From assembly GCA_030068075.1 (NCBI GenBank), contig CM057835.1:37685715-37749714 (forward strand): a stretch of 64,000 nt of DNA. The letters run 5' to 3'. The translations under genes and the position numbers were made by a program. Within the stretch, counting starts at the first letter, position 1; the number at the start of each line of letters is the position of its first letter. Below the pieces are notes generated by a model. It was given only the letters and a program-made list of their open reading frames with translations, was not told the origin of the DNA and ran no database searches. The stretch comes from Paguma larvata. Its lineage: Eukaryota; Chordata; Mammalia; Carnivora; Viverridae. This document shows positions 31,571 to 44,798 of the stretch, piece after piece.

Positions 31571-34148
31571 CTCAGAACCACTCTATTTTCAAAATTCTAT
31601 CACTTACCTACTGGCAATGTCTGTCATCTGTCTTGGCTTCTACTTATTTTTTTATACCTAATAGAAAAGAGTGCACGATTGCTTTATCTTGAAGTTGATT
31701 TTTTTCCGAAAATCTTGAAATATTAGGCTCTCCAGTGACCTTAAAAATGATCTAGTCTGTCATTCAGCCAGGATATTATTCTAGTTTCTGAGAAGACCAA
31801 TTACCTATATCTGGAAAAGACCCAACTTTCTCTGTTATGTTCTCTGAAAAGGAAATTATATAAATTATCATGCCAGATAACGTTTACTGTTCCAGTGAAA
31901 GTTATTTCCCATTTTGTTTTTAAAAATTAAAAAGAATTTGAAAAGAAAAACTAATTTTAATCACAAGGATACTTTACCTTTTCTCTGTTCAACGACCTTT
32001 TATGTGTTTATTCAACTGCTACAGTTGAATCAGCTTAATAAAGTTCCACAGCTGGATATAGTCCTAATTTTGAATAAAGATACCTGATAGAAATAAAGAT
32101 AATGAAAAGCAGAACTTCATCTCTCTGAATTTCATGTGGTTATCAATAATTACATCCAGAAAAGAGGCTGCTGTTTTATTTAGAGAGTGTTAATTCAGTC
32201 TCTAGCACCAGATGAAAGGTCTAATAATGTAGTTTATAATGATGCGAACTGTCACTTCTATTTGAATAATGTTAGCTACAATCAAATAATTTTTCCTTTT
32301 CCATAATGGAATTTTAGTATTCTCATTTTTTCCAAAATATCTTTGCCTCCAAACACAATTCAGTTGAGAAAAACAACATTGTGTACCTAATTCCTGTGTG
32401 GTTTAGATGATAATTTTGAGCCAACCCATGGCCCAAGTAGTGTCCTTTTATAAGACACTGATTTTGTGACTTAATATGTTTTTGTATCTGAGCTAGATTA
32501 TCTTATCCATACACAGAGAAGTGCAGAATGAAATGAAGAAGCAATATGACTTTTGAAATTATATTTATATCTTTATGACTATTAAATTTTTTTTAATTTA
32601 TCTTATTTGACCCTCCTCTCTTTTCCCCCCCACACACTCTGGCTTTCTGATTTCCTTCTCAAACCGCATCTGCTGCTTTTAACTGCCACCTCAGGGGCTT
32701 CTCTCTTTTCTTTCTTTTGCAAAAAATAGCATTTCCAGATATCCTTTGTTATCAAAGTTGTCCAGCCATCATTTCAGACAACTCACAGGGTGAGCAGTGG
32801 AGACCCTACACTGTACCGCTCTTACCCTTTGTCTACAGATGTAACTTAGGAGGTGGAAACACGATGAGGTTGGCTGAGGCAGCTACAGAAATCGTTTCCT
32901 AGTTCAGGCAAGGCCAGAACCTGGTCTCTTCTTTCACTATACAAATTCCACGGACGAATATCTGTGAAAACATCGATGGTCTGAATTTGGCTGTTCTACA
33001 ATATTGAGATATAAACCCTGTGGTTCAATTTGCTAAAGCACATTTTACATGCTAGACTTAGCAAAATGAATCAAGTGCCATAAAGGCATGCTTATATTCG
33101 CTTAAAAAAAATTCCAAGGTATCTATTAGGTCAGAGGCTTCTAATGAATGGCATCTATACGTATTTTAGATTGAGGCTTTGAAAACTCTAAGATGCCGTG
33201 TCACTATATAGGCTAGCTTCCCAAGGGATGTTTTTATTTTGTAATTGCACATTTTGCTAACTTATCTGGCTAAATTGTCATGTTATTTCTTATCTATCAT
33301 TTGCTTATCTTCATTAAAAAACTGTTCAATATCATTAAGCACATCATCTTTCAGTTAGATGATTTTGCATGTAATTATGGGAAAAGAAAATGGAAAACTT
33401 TTCTGATTATCACAAATGATATGGAGAGTTGCAAACAATTTGAAGTTAATTATGAGCTTAGTTGGGGGGTTAATTAATTTCTACGTGGGCTACACAGAAG
33501 ATGGATTACCAACATGTATCTATTAAGTTAATAATATTAACTCCTATATTATAAATAAAACATGTAGATACGCATACAGCTCAGATGAAAACATCAAACT
33601 TTTATTTTATCAAAATTGTTCTAGGACTGACTTTTTAGTTTGTATTTAAGCTATTTTTAGAGGATTTTAATCACACCAACTGTGTCACAACCTCAACTGT
33701 AAATATTCACACTATATCATATTTAGATTGTTTTACATGGTCTGAGTCTCTGTTTTTCCAGCTGTGTTTCAGCCTTGTCACTGGATTTTGTTTTGTTGTG
33801 CGTTGTCACGTGTTATGAAGGAAGTAAGGCACTTCTTTTATTTGCAAAACCCAGTCAGCATTTTGTCACTGCCTGTTCAAGTTCCAGTTTAATGGCCCAG
33901 ACTAAATACTTGTGACTGTGGAGCTCTGGGAATGAGTGATGGATCTGTGTAGCAACTATAGCTTTAACCTCTAACTAGCTTTCATTTTTCATCTTTGCAA
34001 TTTCCATTTCCTCTTTTTATCAAAATAAATTCAGTTGAAATAAATGGATACTCCTGCACATCCTGTGAGCTCTTCTGAAAATTGCATGGGTCTGTTAGTA
34101 ATTTTTCATGTTTCTCTCTCTCTTTCTCTCTCTCTCTCTTTTTTTTAG
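31571..34148 (+). other. NOL4 intron 3' part with acceptor
   Basis: Mostly unique. A polypyrimidine stretch at 32585-32650 and the block 33700-33960 could be conserved. The last 36 bases (34113-34148) are a CT microsatellite plus T8 ending in AG, which forms the acceptor of the next exon. Confidence 0.6.
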
Positions 34149-34262
34149 TCTCGACCTATTCCTTCCCACCTTACTTCAGCAGTTGCAGAGAGTATCTTGG
34201 CTTCAGCCTGTGAGAGCGAGAGCAGAAATGCCGCCAAGAGGATGCGCCTGGACAGACAACAG
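34149..34262 (+). CDS. NOL4: NOL4 internal exon
   Basis: A 114-bp exon (38 codons, phase 0 to phase 0) between TTTTTTAG and GTACCG. The translation is [19 protein letters not shown] followed by [19 protein letters not shown]. It continues directly from the GFEM end of the previous exon. The combination [21 protein letters not shown] distinguishes NOL4 from NOL4L. KRMRLDR is a short basic patch that could be a nuclear localisation signal (inference). The following coding exon of NOL4, expected to begin with an acidic/Asp-Glu-Ser start, was not found in the next 29.7 kb. The donor GTACCG is weaker than the consensus GTRAGT, a possible hint of regulated splicing. Confidence 0.95.
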
Positions 34263-34481
34263 GTACCGAGGAGCTTTGGGGTCCGGTGGACACCATTTAT
34301 CGCAAATATGGTTCAGTTAATCCGATTCGGGTAGAAGGGCAAAAACTCTGGGATGGATTTTTGAAGTACATTGAGATAGAGTTTTGGGGTCTTTATGATG
34401 TGAATTGAAACTTGAAAGTACAGGTTCACAAGATCAGTGGGCATCCATTACTTTTTCCGTGGTGAAAAAATGGACAGTTGT

Positions 34482-34706
34482 GAGGCGCCCGGGTGGCTCA
34501 GTCGGCTTGGCATCCAACTTGGCTCAGATCATGATCCCCTGGTGTGGTTCAAGGGTTCAAGCCCTGCATCAGGTTCTGTGCTGACAACTCAGCCTGGAGC
34601 CTGCGTCAGATTCTGCGTCTCCCTCGCTCTCTGCCCCTCCCCCACTCACACTTCTGTCTCTTTCTCTCTCTCTCTCTCTCTCAAAAATAAATAAACAATA
34701 TTTTTT
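34482..34706 (+). mobile_element. Feline tRNA-Lys SINE
   Basis: The head GAGGCGCCCGGGTGGCTCAG, a CT-rich run of about 20 bp and the tail CAAAAATAAATAAACAATA. A perfect 13-bp duplication AATGGACAGTTGT flanks it (34469-34481 and 34707-34719). It lies only 220 bp downstream of a NOL4 exon. Confidence 0.95.
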
Positions 34707-34719
34707 AATGGACAGTTGT

Positions 34720-35564
34720 AAAATAACGAGTTAGGAATTCTGGCTAGTATCCAGTTTGCAGGCTAATTACTTATTTAAATATGTGGTTCTAACTGATCAC
34801 TTATGACAGTTTTGTACATTCACCTGATTGTTTATAATAGTGACATGATTGTGTTCCTTTTGAGAGAAAGCAAACATCCCTTTAATTTCCCCTGCTCGGC
34901 TGCTAAGCGTCAATGGGTTGCTCTGGGAATCTTGAAAGCACATACCTTGAAAGACTGGAAAGCTGTAAATGGGGACAGAAAATAGTGAAACTGTATGTCC
35001 TGGGCTTGCTTCTGCACTAATGAATCATTTACTGTATACCCACCAAGTATTATCTTTCTGTGTCTCTGTCCCAAGGAGGTAGCTCCGTGTGGCGTGGGTG
35101 TGTGCGTTTTGTGCGCATTGCGCACTTCCGTTTCGCTTACGTTTCCCCTGGTTTCCGTGCCTCTGTCGGTCTCCCCTCCTCAGGTCTGAATGCCTTTCTC
35201 TGTGTTCTTTTTCTCTCTAGCCCTCTTAATTATCCATAATATAATACTAAATTATAGCACATAATATTAAATGCTACACATAAAATATGCTGTGTTCTGA
35301 CTTTTAAGTTATTTTTACAACAAATGACCTGGTGCTTCATATCTTTAATTGAGTTTGGGGCGAGAGGACTAAATTGTCAGTCTAATTTTGTGTTTTCCTA
35401 TGAGCCAATGAGTTTCTTAAAAATATATAGAGATAACAAGTGTTTCCAGTCCAGGATGAAAATCTTTCAAAATGTTTCAGAATGGCACTATTTTAAAATT
35501 GTATGTGTTTATTATTAATATGGCACGTGCTAATAATTCTAAAGAATGCAAAAGATGAAACCCT
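34720..35564 (+). other. Intron sequence, nothing recognised
   Basis: Mostly unique sequence. A CT/GT-rich part lies at 35060-35220. No exon. Confidence 0.45.
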
Positions 35565-35574
35565 TAGTTAATAT

Positions 35575-35800
35575 ATATTTTTATTTAAAGAAAGTTTTTT
35601 AAGTTTATTTTGAGAGAGACAGAGGCAGTGCGAGTGGGGGATGGACAGAGAGAGGGAGAGAGAGAATCTGAAGCAGGCTCCACCCTGTCAGTGCACTCTG
35701 ACACTGTTGATGCAGGGCTCAACCCCATGAACCAGGAGGTCATGACCTGAGCCAAAACCAAGAGTCAGACTCTTAACTGACTGAGCCACCCACGTGCACC
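35575..35800 (-). mobile_element. Feline SINE, minus strand
   Basis: It ends GAGCCACCCACGTGCACC. The target-site duplication TAGTTAATAT is at 35565-35574 and 35801-35810. A small internal insertion lies near 35685-35712. Confidence 0.92.
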
Positions 35801-36039
35801 TAGTTAATATTTTTAAAATGTGGTATTAGCCTCAGATAAAATGTGTATGGAAACACTGATTTCAAGTTTGTTAATCATTCCTGGTCAATCATACTTATGC
35901 ACATAGCCATGTCCTCAGCGAGACTTTTATCATTATTATACGCCTAGAATCTATCTTACTTGGACCAAGTCAGCGCACTACATACAATACCATACACAGC
36001 ACAGTCCTTAGGATGGCACATTCTAGAGTTAAATACATC
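35801..36039 (+). other. Short intron spacer
   Basis: Nothing recognised. Confidence 0.4.
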
Positions 36040-36235
36040 AGGTTTGGTTTCTCAGCCCTACCCTTACTAACAGTGTGCCCTTCAGAAAGCTACTCCATTT
36101 TCTGTGCCTCAGTTTCCTCATGCACAAGATAACAGTAACAGTTCTCATCCTACAGGGTTGTTGTGAGCATGCTAAATGACACATCGATGTCAAGTACTTA
36201 GCCTAGCATATAGGAAGCATCAACGAATTCAGCCT
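36040..36235 (+). mobile_element. MIR SINE
   Basis: TGTGCCCTTCAGAAAGCTACTC, TCTGTGCCTCAGTTTCCTCAT, TACAGGGTTGTTGTGAGCATG and ACTTAGCCTAGCATATAGG follow the MIR consensus order. Confidence 0.85.
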
Positions 36236-37164
36236 AGAAAAAGATTTTAACTGACATTGCATCATTGCCTTGGCGTCGGTAAAACTAGAAAGAAGCATTA
36301 ACAGTAGTATCTCAGATATAACACTTTTGAAGTCAAAGTCTATTTGGGAAAATATCATAATTCTAGAACCAGAATAGTAGAATTCTGGGATTGAAGGGGC
36401 TTTCCTCTGTTGTCCTGACATATATCCCACCTCGTCAACATTCTAGAATGATGTCAGTCACATATACAGTTGTCATGAAAATGAAATGACTGATGGGTGC
36501 TCTTGTACTACCTGTAATACTGCTATGTATCCACCAATATTTGGTCCAATTTCTTAACCACAGTTGGCCTAATCTATCAAATGGGAGGTTACAAAGATCA
36601 AATCCATAGATTTATTTTGAGGATTTAATAAGGCAAGGGATATGAGGGCATAGCTCAATTAGTAAGTTTACGTATTGACAGAACTATACTGTATTCAAGT
36701 TCGTATTTAAAGCTTACATACCTGAAGCAGTAGGAAAATCCTACCTCCAGTCCTAAGATCTGCTATTTGCTAACACGTGCGTCATGTTATCAGAAAGGAA
36801 TAACCATTCTGACAGTCTTGAAATCGAGATCAAAATTGCTTCCTAAAGCTACTGGCAATAATGTGGAGAGTGACTTCTAACCACCGCCTGGGGAGTATGG
36901 ACTGGAATGGGTGGGGATCAATGGTCCTTGACTCCACTTGGCATATTTCCTGTTTCCTTTTTCTGTCCTCCTACACAGTGGTCACTTATTGCAAAGCTCT
37001 GTCACCTGAGAATAGGGGATGCCCAGTATTTTCCGCACATAGGAACATTCTTTCCAGGTTTTAAAAGGGTTCAGTGGGCTGGGATTTATGGGGGATATGG
37101 AAGAAATTATTTTAAAAAATACATTCTGTGATTTATAGGAAACCTAATTGGTGCATTGTAGACT
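36236..37164 (+). other. Intron sequence, nothing recognised
   Basis: No exon, RNA or named repeat. Confidence 0.45.
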
Positions 37165-37330
37165 TTTTTTTCCCTATTTAGTAATTTCAACCACCCATGA
37201 AAAGCAGGTATTATTATTTATTCCCAAGTCCATATAAGGAACCTGAGGCTCAAGGGAGAGGGGTTATTTGTACATTTCAGCCAGCTGAATGAGCAAATCA
37301 CACAATGACTTTCTACTATGTGAGGCTGAC
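37165..37330 (-). mobile_element. MIR fragment, minus strand
   Basis: AGCAGGTATTATTATTTATTCCC and AGGAACCTGAGGCTCAAGG are the reverse complement of the MIR core. The right part is diverged. Confidence 0.65.
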
Positions 37331-39884
37331 GCTCTCAATCTCTAAACAATCTTATTGCCTTTGATTGATTATATTCACTGAGGGAAAACCCACGTCCTGG
37401 AACAAACTCTTAGGACTCATATCATTTGTGCCTCTGCTCGTAATGCTTTTGACTGTGCAGATTCCTGTTGGAAAACCATCTGCTTTAATCACAAAGATAT
37501 TTATGCTCTTTCATAACCAGGTTTCCCCATTAAGCAAGTGATTCCAAGCAGGACATTTTTGCCTCAATATCAGCCTGAAAAAGTGCCTCACTTCATCTGG
37601 GAAATGAGTTATAAGCTGTGAATATTGACTTAGTGTTTATTTAGTATTTCAAAATAAATAAAATATATTACACACAGATATTTAAAAATACATAAATTAT
37701 TTCTGCTTACTATGAATTCAGATTTCATTTGGCGTGCCACACAAAGGTTTCTATCAAGTAAGTTTGCACTTTTAACCAAAGCCTGCAGATGGGAGAGCCC
37801 TCTCCTAATTAGATTGAAACCCTCTTTATGCAAATAGAGATGGAAGGATTCTTTTGGGTGTTGGCAATGAGATCTTCTTTTCTGTGCACCTTCTTAACCC
37901 AATTCACATTTTTTAGAATTTGCTAGTGGCTCAGAGATGCTTTATCATACCCCTGCCTTTCCATAGGTGCATGAAAGCTCAAAGCCTGGACATTAAATCT
38001 GGATTCTGTTAAGCCCCATATCTGAGTGCTTGCTGCCACTGGTTAGCCACGTGTAGAGCTATAATTATGTATGTCCTTCAGAGTTTATGAAGCTTGATGA
38101 ATTAATTGGATTTTATAAAGCTGTTTGAGCTATGGACATGAAAGGTATTATGGATGTGTTAAATACTTTATTTCATATGCCCACCTTGCACCACAATCCG
38201 GAGGAGCCTGGTTATTATGCAGCCCGAGCCCCAGAGCAAGCCAGTGGCAAGGACAGGAGCCCACTGTTTCATCAGGAATCAGATTTCACAGAACTGAGGT
38301 CAACCCTCAATGCATTATAGAATATAGTCAGTATTTCTTTTTTTTTAACGTGAAAATCTGGAATTTTTATGGTATCTAGGAAATTCTTCCTCACTCTGAC
38401 AACTCAAAAAAAATGGTCAAAATCAGACTTCACATTTATGATTCTATGTCGTAGCTTATCTTTAAATTAAATTGAAAGATTATCTTTTTTCTCTGTCTGT
38501 ATTTCATTTATCTTTCCTTAAAAACAAAGATCTCTCCGTGTTCTTGGTTACAATTCATCTAAATAGACAAAAGCAGAAAGTGAGAGGTTAGAACCTGCTA
38601 TTTGCCGATGATTCATTTCCCATCGATGTACATTTTTTGCTGTTTTTTAAGAGATGACGTATCTTTTGTTCCTGGGCTTGATGACTGGTAAACTTAGGGA
38701 GTTCTTAAATAATATGAGTTTCTCTGGTTTCTTTTCTCTATCCCCAATTCTTTCAGTTAAATTAGTTCACAGCGCTCTATTTGGGGATCACATAAAACTA
38801 AAGGTCAAGGGGCCCGACAGCATCGGTGCAACAGACACAGCCCTTGTGGAGGACACGGCAGCACAAGTGCTGGGTGACTGTTTTGAGGAGGACAGATGGG
38901 AAATCAATGGTAGGCTGTGATGTGAACTCTTTGACTCTCTTGAAAAGAACATAGTGTAGGGGGAAAGGGAAAATGGTATGTTAGTTGCTTGTTATATCAT
39001 AAAGGATGAGAAATCGGGAAAAGTTACTGAAAACTGGGTGTTTTACTAAATTAAAAAAAAAAATCAGTGCTAGTAAAACAGTATGAACGCGCCAGCCAGG
39101 CCCTACAAATACTTAGAAAGCCTAACATACTTCCTGCTGCTCTGTTTTCTTTGGCAGTGCTCAATTCCCTGCACCCGGCTTCTCTTCATGATTCTCCCTG
39201 CGTTCTGTGAGGGTGGGCATGTGAGTGGCCATCGTATCCAAAGAAATGTACTTGTGGACACAAAGTTGAAAATACAGCTGTGTGAGCCTGGTGGCAGTTT
39301 TGACACAGACTTTATTTTGTCAAGGACGTTTTCGAAAACTAGCTCAAGTCCTCTGGTCAAGACAGAGTTTTCAAGACAGGCAGCGTTTCTTTCATATTTT
39401 GTTCTGTCTTGTATGTCCTTTGGGTACCGCTTCTACACTTTAACCAATGCACAACTGAAAGCAACACTTTTCAATAGGGTTTTATACTTAAGTTGAAACA
39501 ATGTGATAGTAACTGAGCTGCGGCAGGAAACCGATTGTTGTTCGTCTCCAGCCCACACCCCCAGGCTCCCATTCTTCATCATTCTCCACTTGTTTTCTGC
39601 TCCCACCATTTTTCTTTCTTACCTGTGGTATTTAGAGAAAGCCTGACATCTTCAAATCTTTCAACATGTGTTTCTGCATAAAGGAGAAGATATACTATAG
39701 AAGAACGACAAAGTGCCATGGAGGATAGTTCCAGGATTACATTGTATTTCCTTTGTAATGTGTGAAATTTAAAACTATTTAGATAGAATAAACTTCCCAA
39801 AGTCCTCTCACTGTGGGGGGTCTTGCTCTCCTTACTGATGATAACATGAAGAATAGCATCAGAAGTATTTTGGGATGCAGTCTA
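37331..39884 (+). other. Unique intron with one exon-like block
   Basis: About 2.5 kb with no SINE. A block at 38757-38909 has an acceptor-like CCCAATTCTTTCAG, an open frame and a donor-like GTAGGC, but its protein is not recognised. The 39083-39496 open frame (137 codons) lacks recognisable domains and is probably chance. Confidence 0.45.
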
Positions 39885-40030
39885 GTGTGAGATGTTTTAC
39901 ACACCTGTTTTATGTCATCGTCGTGGCTTTTAATGAAGTGGGGAAATTGAGGCTAAAGCTAACTTCTCCCGAGAGTGCAAAGTTGCCCAGGGCAGCGCCC
40001 TGCTTTGATCTAGTCCTTGTGCTTTTTAAA
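39885..40030 (-). mobile_element. MIR fragment, minus strand
   Basis: GAAGTGGGGAAATTGAGGCTAAAG and GCAAAGTTGCCCAGGGCAGC are reverse-complement MIR core words. Confidence 0.55.
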
Positions 40031-42470
40031 ACCACTTGTTCGTTTAAAAATCACCGAAGCAGCAGCAGCTCCACATGTCATCTGATATATGTGTGACATG
40101 GCTGCTCACGGCTTTCGGTGACATGAACTTTCCAAATGGTGAAAAACTATTGGTAAAGTTCCAAACAATACACAGTACAATATCCCCTTGATTTACATAC
40201 TAGCGATATGCCTGAAATAATGTATTTTTAAAGGCATGCCCAAAAACTTTGTGTTTATATGTAAAGTGAAGTTAACTTTTAGGCTCAAATAATTGTATAT
40301 AGGCTTTCACCTACCCCAAATATCCAGCAGGATTTTTTAAAAAATCCACATGGGAGCAGAGACACTTCCTAGTCGAGACTGCCTGGAGCCCGTCAGAGCT
40401 TCCAGTAAACTGCTCTCCCACCCACTTCGTGCCTGTGGCACCTGCTTTATATTTTCCAAATGTCCCCTGTGAGTAGTGGGTAACACTGTTTTTAAGAAGC
40501 ATTGCTATGTACAGACTAGCCTGGGATTTGACTAGGAATGGGAATCATAAATTGGCAGATCACTCTGATAGTGAACTCCAAACTCTGTTACTCCCATCTG
40601 AAGAGTCTGACCTTGAGCTTCAAAACCCACAAATTTTCCATGGGTTTTTCATTTATCATGTTAAATGAATTTCCCCTCCATCCTTTTCTTCTTCTACTTT
40701 TTGTTTTTAAATTCACCAGAGCCTACAAATAAAAAATTCCATGGTATCAGATAAAAATAACTGGGTCCTCTGTTTCAATTGTATTCCTTTGCAAGCATTG
40801 AGACAGTTAAGTATCAGTGGCCATATCAGCTATGCCCTCGGTTAAAAAACTAAGCCGTATGTGATTCCTAATTCCAGTTTTATTCTCGAAGTACAATTTC
40901 ATTTTGCATTTCATCATTTAACTATTTTAAAGTTCTCCCGAAATTACATTTCTATTCTTTCTCATTTTGGAGTCACCATCAATTAAATTTTTATGTTAGA
41001 TATTTATAATGGGGGTACCACAACATCCAATGCTTGGCTACAAATAGAACTCCCCAGAAAGATAAGGCTCTGTAGTCTTCAGAAACCAGTATTTCATCAC
41101 TTTTAATCATCCATAAATAGGCCATTCGCACACTCACCGTTGGAGGACATGACTTGACGGCTCTTCTCTTTCTGTGATGGGTGTGTACACTGAACTATCT
41201 ACTTACTCACATCATCTCTAAAAGGCCTGGCAATATGTAGTAAGTAATCATATTCTAAAGGAATAGAGTTTTTTCCTATGTGGGAAATAGTCGACAGGGT
41301 AGATATCAAACCATGACCTTAAATTCCTGAGCACCAAAGGATAAGCCGATCAGTAAAGCAATCCAGAGAGACTTGATTACAGGCATTCTCACTACTACAG
41401 ACCTACCATTCATGTGCCTACTAGACCCGAACAGACTCTGGGAATGGGTATAATCACATTTTTAAATAATAAAAATATGGCGGTATTATATGTTCCATTA
41501 CATTTTTATAAGCCTACAGAAGTTTATAAGTATAAAAACTAAGGAAAAGTAAAGATATATGCCCAAATAAAATGTCTTACAGTACATAAAATATCCATTA
41601 CAGAGCATTATAATGCATTTTTACCACTCCAATTTAAAACTTTGAGCTTATTGTACACATTATATCATATTTGAAAACCAGGGTTAAAATATGTTCACTG
41701 GAATTTTTATTTGCTCTGTGGGGAGGAGTACTTGACCTGAATTCTGTTGATATTTTGTAAGCAAAATAATTGCTTTATGAGTTTGTATTCTTTCCGCATT
41801 AGCTTAATGTGGCTGGACCTCACATATGAATTAATTCCAACTGGAGTTTTTGCAAGATACTTTTTAATGGAAAAAGTTTTAAACTATACTCTTTTTCCAT
41901 GATTTTTTTTAAGTTCTCTGGGTAGTTCCATAAATATTTCATTTATCTGTATCAGCAAGGAATAGGATTAATAGGAGAAAATTACTTCTCAATAAGCCCT
42001 AAAGTGGTTTATTTAGCAAATATTCATTATATGGAAGATATTTTGCTGTACTCAGAGGCCATGAAACAAGTAAGGAGAGGGGACCGTCAACTGAATATTT
42101 ACTAAGTACTGGGTTTCCTTGTTTTTTTTTAGGTTTTTTTTTTTTCCTGAAATATCACTGCTAAGCAATAGGAATATTTATTCTCTCTTTACAGATGGAT
42201 AAGACATAATACTTTTCCCCAAGAAACTCACATTATATTAAAGATGAGTGAAATTAGCATTGTAAATGCAATTATAAAGGTGTCACCAGGTTGTTGTGAG
42301 AGCCAGGGGACAGTGCTCCTAATTCTACCAATGTAGAATGTCTTATTTTTAGGAGGCTTCGGCCTACGGACAAGGAAGTGTTGGGATGCTAGGGCAAAGG
42401 TGAGGTTCCGATTCAGACAGGAATTACTTTCCTTACCACCTATCATTTCAAACTTGGTATTTATTATTAT
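40031..42470 (+). other. Unique intron stretch
   Basis: About 2.4 kb with no recognised repeats or exons, AT-rich. It has a T-rich spot at 42121-42146. Confidence 0.45.
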
Positions 42471-42473
42471 TTT

Positions 42474-42657
42474 TTTAAGTTTTATTTATTTGAGAGGGAG
42501 CGTGAGCAGGGGAGGGGCAGAGAGAGAGAGGGAGAGAGAATCCCAAACAGGCTCTCTGCTAACAGCACAGAGCTTGATGCAGGCTCATTTCCCACAAATT
42601 GTGAGATCATGACCTCTGAGAGTCAGAAGCTTAACCAGCTGAGCCACAGCACTCCCA
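42474..42657 (-). mobile_element. Diverged feline SINE, minus strand
   Basis: TTTTATTTATTTGAGAGGGAGCG at the start; GAGCCACAGCACTCCCAG at the end. The middle has small deletions around 42585-42620. Confidence 0.85.
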
Positions 42658-43094
42658 GCTGTGCCCCTCATACTTGCTATTTAAATGAGATGATATGTAA
42701 AGCTCAGCATATGCCAAAAAGTGATTGTGGAGATTAATCTTCTACAAAATAATCAGATGGTTACAGGGTATTTCTAAGTTAAACCTGAGTGACTTGGGTT
42801 TGCCTACTCTTCCGTGCCACAACCTTAGCTCAGCTAATTAGAAATCAAAGCTTAATGTTTTCGTATAGTTTTAGTTTATGAAATTATATGCAAAGATTAT
42901 TCTCTCTTAAAGATATTTTTATCTTTTTCTATTTATGATGTCTCAAAAAACTGACATTACAGTTTTCATCAATCAATAAATTTTTCATTTTTTTTCTTAA
43001 ATTGAGAATATGGTTGCTTCTGTATAAAATTTTCCCTTAGTATACATATTTTCCTTGTATAATGGGATATCAGTTTATATCTGTATAGCAATTC
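42658..43094 (+). other. Intron sequence, nothing recognised
   Basis: AT-rich, no feature. Confidence 0.4.
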
Positions 43095-43200
43095 AGAGAG
43101 TATCATTTTATTACCCCCTCACAATATTGTGAAGCATGTGGATTAAATGGATTCCTTCTTCAATGGATGGGGAATCTGAAGCTGAGAGTCTTTATCCTTT
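43095..43200 (-). mobile_element. Possible MIR fragment, minus strand
   Basis: CTCACAATATTGTGAAGCATG and ATGGGGAATCTGAAGCTGAGAG resemble the reverse MIR core; weak. Confidence 0.4.
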
Positions 43201-43339
43201 TGCCTGATATCTATGTTTGTTTGTTTGTTTTCCCATTCATTCTACTTTACATTTGATTTTCTGGCTTCATTGAGAATTCTTGCACATTTTATTTTATTTT
43301 ATATTTCATTTCATTACATTTATTTCCTTTCATTTCATT

Positions 43340-43528
43340 TTAGTTTACTTAGAGATGGGGGGAGGTGTGGAGGGCAGAGGGGTAGAGGAAGAGGGAGGGA
43401 GAGAAGCTTAAGCAGGCTCCACACCCTGCACAGAGCCTGGTGCAGGCTGAATCCAACAACCCTGAGATCATGACCTGAGCCAAAATTAAGAGTCATATGC
43501 TTAACCAACTGAGCCACCCAGGCACCCC
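43340..43528 (-). mobile_element. Feline SINE, minus strand
   Basis: AGAGGAAGAGGGAGGGAGAG, GCCTGGTGCAGGCTGAATC and the end GAGCCACCCAGGCACCCC at 43511-43528. A TTTCA-type repeat precedes it (43289-43340). Confidence 0.9.
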
Positions 43529-44607
43529 ACCCACATTCTTATAGAAATGATTTCTCTTTAAATTTTTAGGTACGTCTTTGGCTTAGGATATTAGTTTCTG
43601 GATAAATGTCGGGATATGAGTAGGTGGTTTAAATTCAGATGGGGAAACTCACATAATATGTTTATACACTTTTTAGTGCCAAAGTCAGGGGAACATATGG
43701 TTAACTTTGCTCTCTGTGAATACAGCATCTTTGTTAATATTTATTTTAAAATGACTTATTTTTAGACTTAGTAGATAAATGAAAATCTGCCATATTCAGT
43801 TTATGCCAAATGTATTCATTTTTGTGATTTATTTCTCATAATATATTCATGTTTCATCCTGTCTTTTCTCTTTCACCGCTTCCAAACCCACTAGTTACTC
43901 TGAAACAGCAATATTGTGTGGATTGGTGAAATGTAGCCTTAGTCACACATTTGTTATGAAATTAGATAATATAGCGGCTTGACAAATTGGACTGTGCTTC
44001 CTAAAGAGATTCACGATGATCGACATGACTCACGTGGTGAATACAGTGAGACCAGTGGCCTCAAAAAACACGTTTTTCTCTCAGTAGTCCAGCACTTTGG
44101 GAGGCGGGGCTTCTGCAGAGCCGAGTATTTGGGGTAGCTGAATATTAATTATCTTTCCTTAAAAAATCTTTTTACTTTCATTTCTGTTTCATATATTTTA
44201 CTTGTTTTCATTTTCATTTCATTTCATTCTAAACTTTCAGGGTATTTTCATTGCATGACAGAAGTCTTCCGATCATAAATTTTAAGCAGGGGTTTCGTTA
44301 CTAATCTTTACTAAGGATTGGGCAGTTCTGATAGTAAAGCCTTAGCTACAGGCATAGGGACTGCAGAACAGGTGGTCCTATAAAATCTGCCCTAGAGAAA
44401 ACGCCTGAGGCAGGCCAGCCTGCTTTCTTGGTAATTTACCTCCTTCTCATAATGGTCAATAGAGCCTGGCTGGCTTGCTGGCAACATTGATCTGTATTGA
44501 TCAGTTTTGCTCAAATGGAGCCACGTTGTAAGTTTCTCACCCTCAGGAAGGAGCCCCATCTTTCCTGTTCTTTGTCAGTCAGTGTTCTTTGTCAACATTA
44601 TTATTAT
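43529..44607 (+). other. Intron sequence
   Basis: Mostly unique. A 16-base Alu-like word occurs at 44088-44103 but no Alu is present. TTTCA-rich repeats lie at 44175-44230. Confidence 0.45.
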
Positions 44608-44627
44608 TTTTTTAATTATTATTTTCT

Positions 44628-44761
44628 GCAGTGCCTGGGTGGCTCAGTCAGTTAAGCATCGGACTTCAGCTCAGGTCATGATCTCACCGTTTGTGAGCTC
44701 AAGCCACACATCAGGCACTGTGCTAACAGCTCAGAGCCTACAGCCTGCTTTGGATTCTCTT

Positions 44762-44798
<37 letters not shown>

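Noticed and set aside
39083..39496. 137-codon open frame
   Set aside because: No domain, no splice context and ordinary intron composition; a chance open frame is likely.
44088..44103. Alu-like word CCAGCACTTTGGGAGG
   Set aside because: Only 16 bases match. The surrounding sequence is not Alu or 7SL, and Alu does not occur in carnivores.
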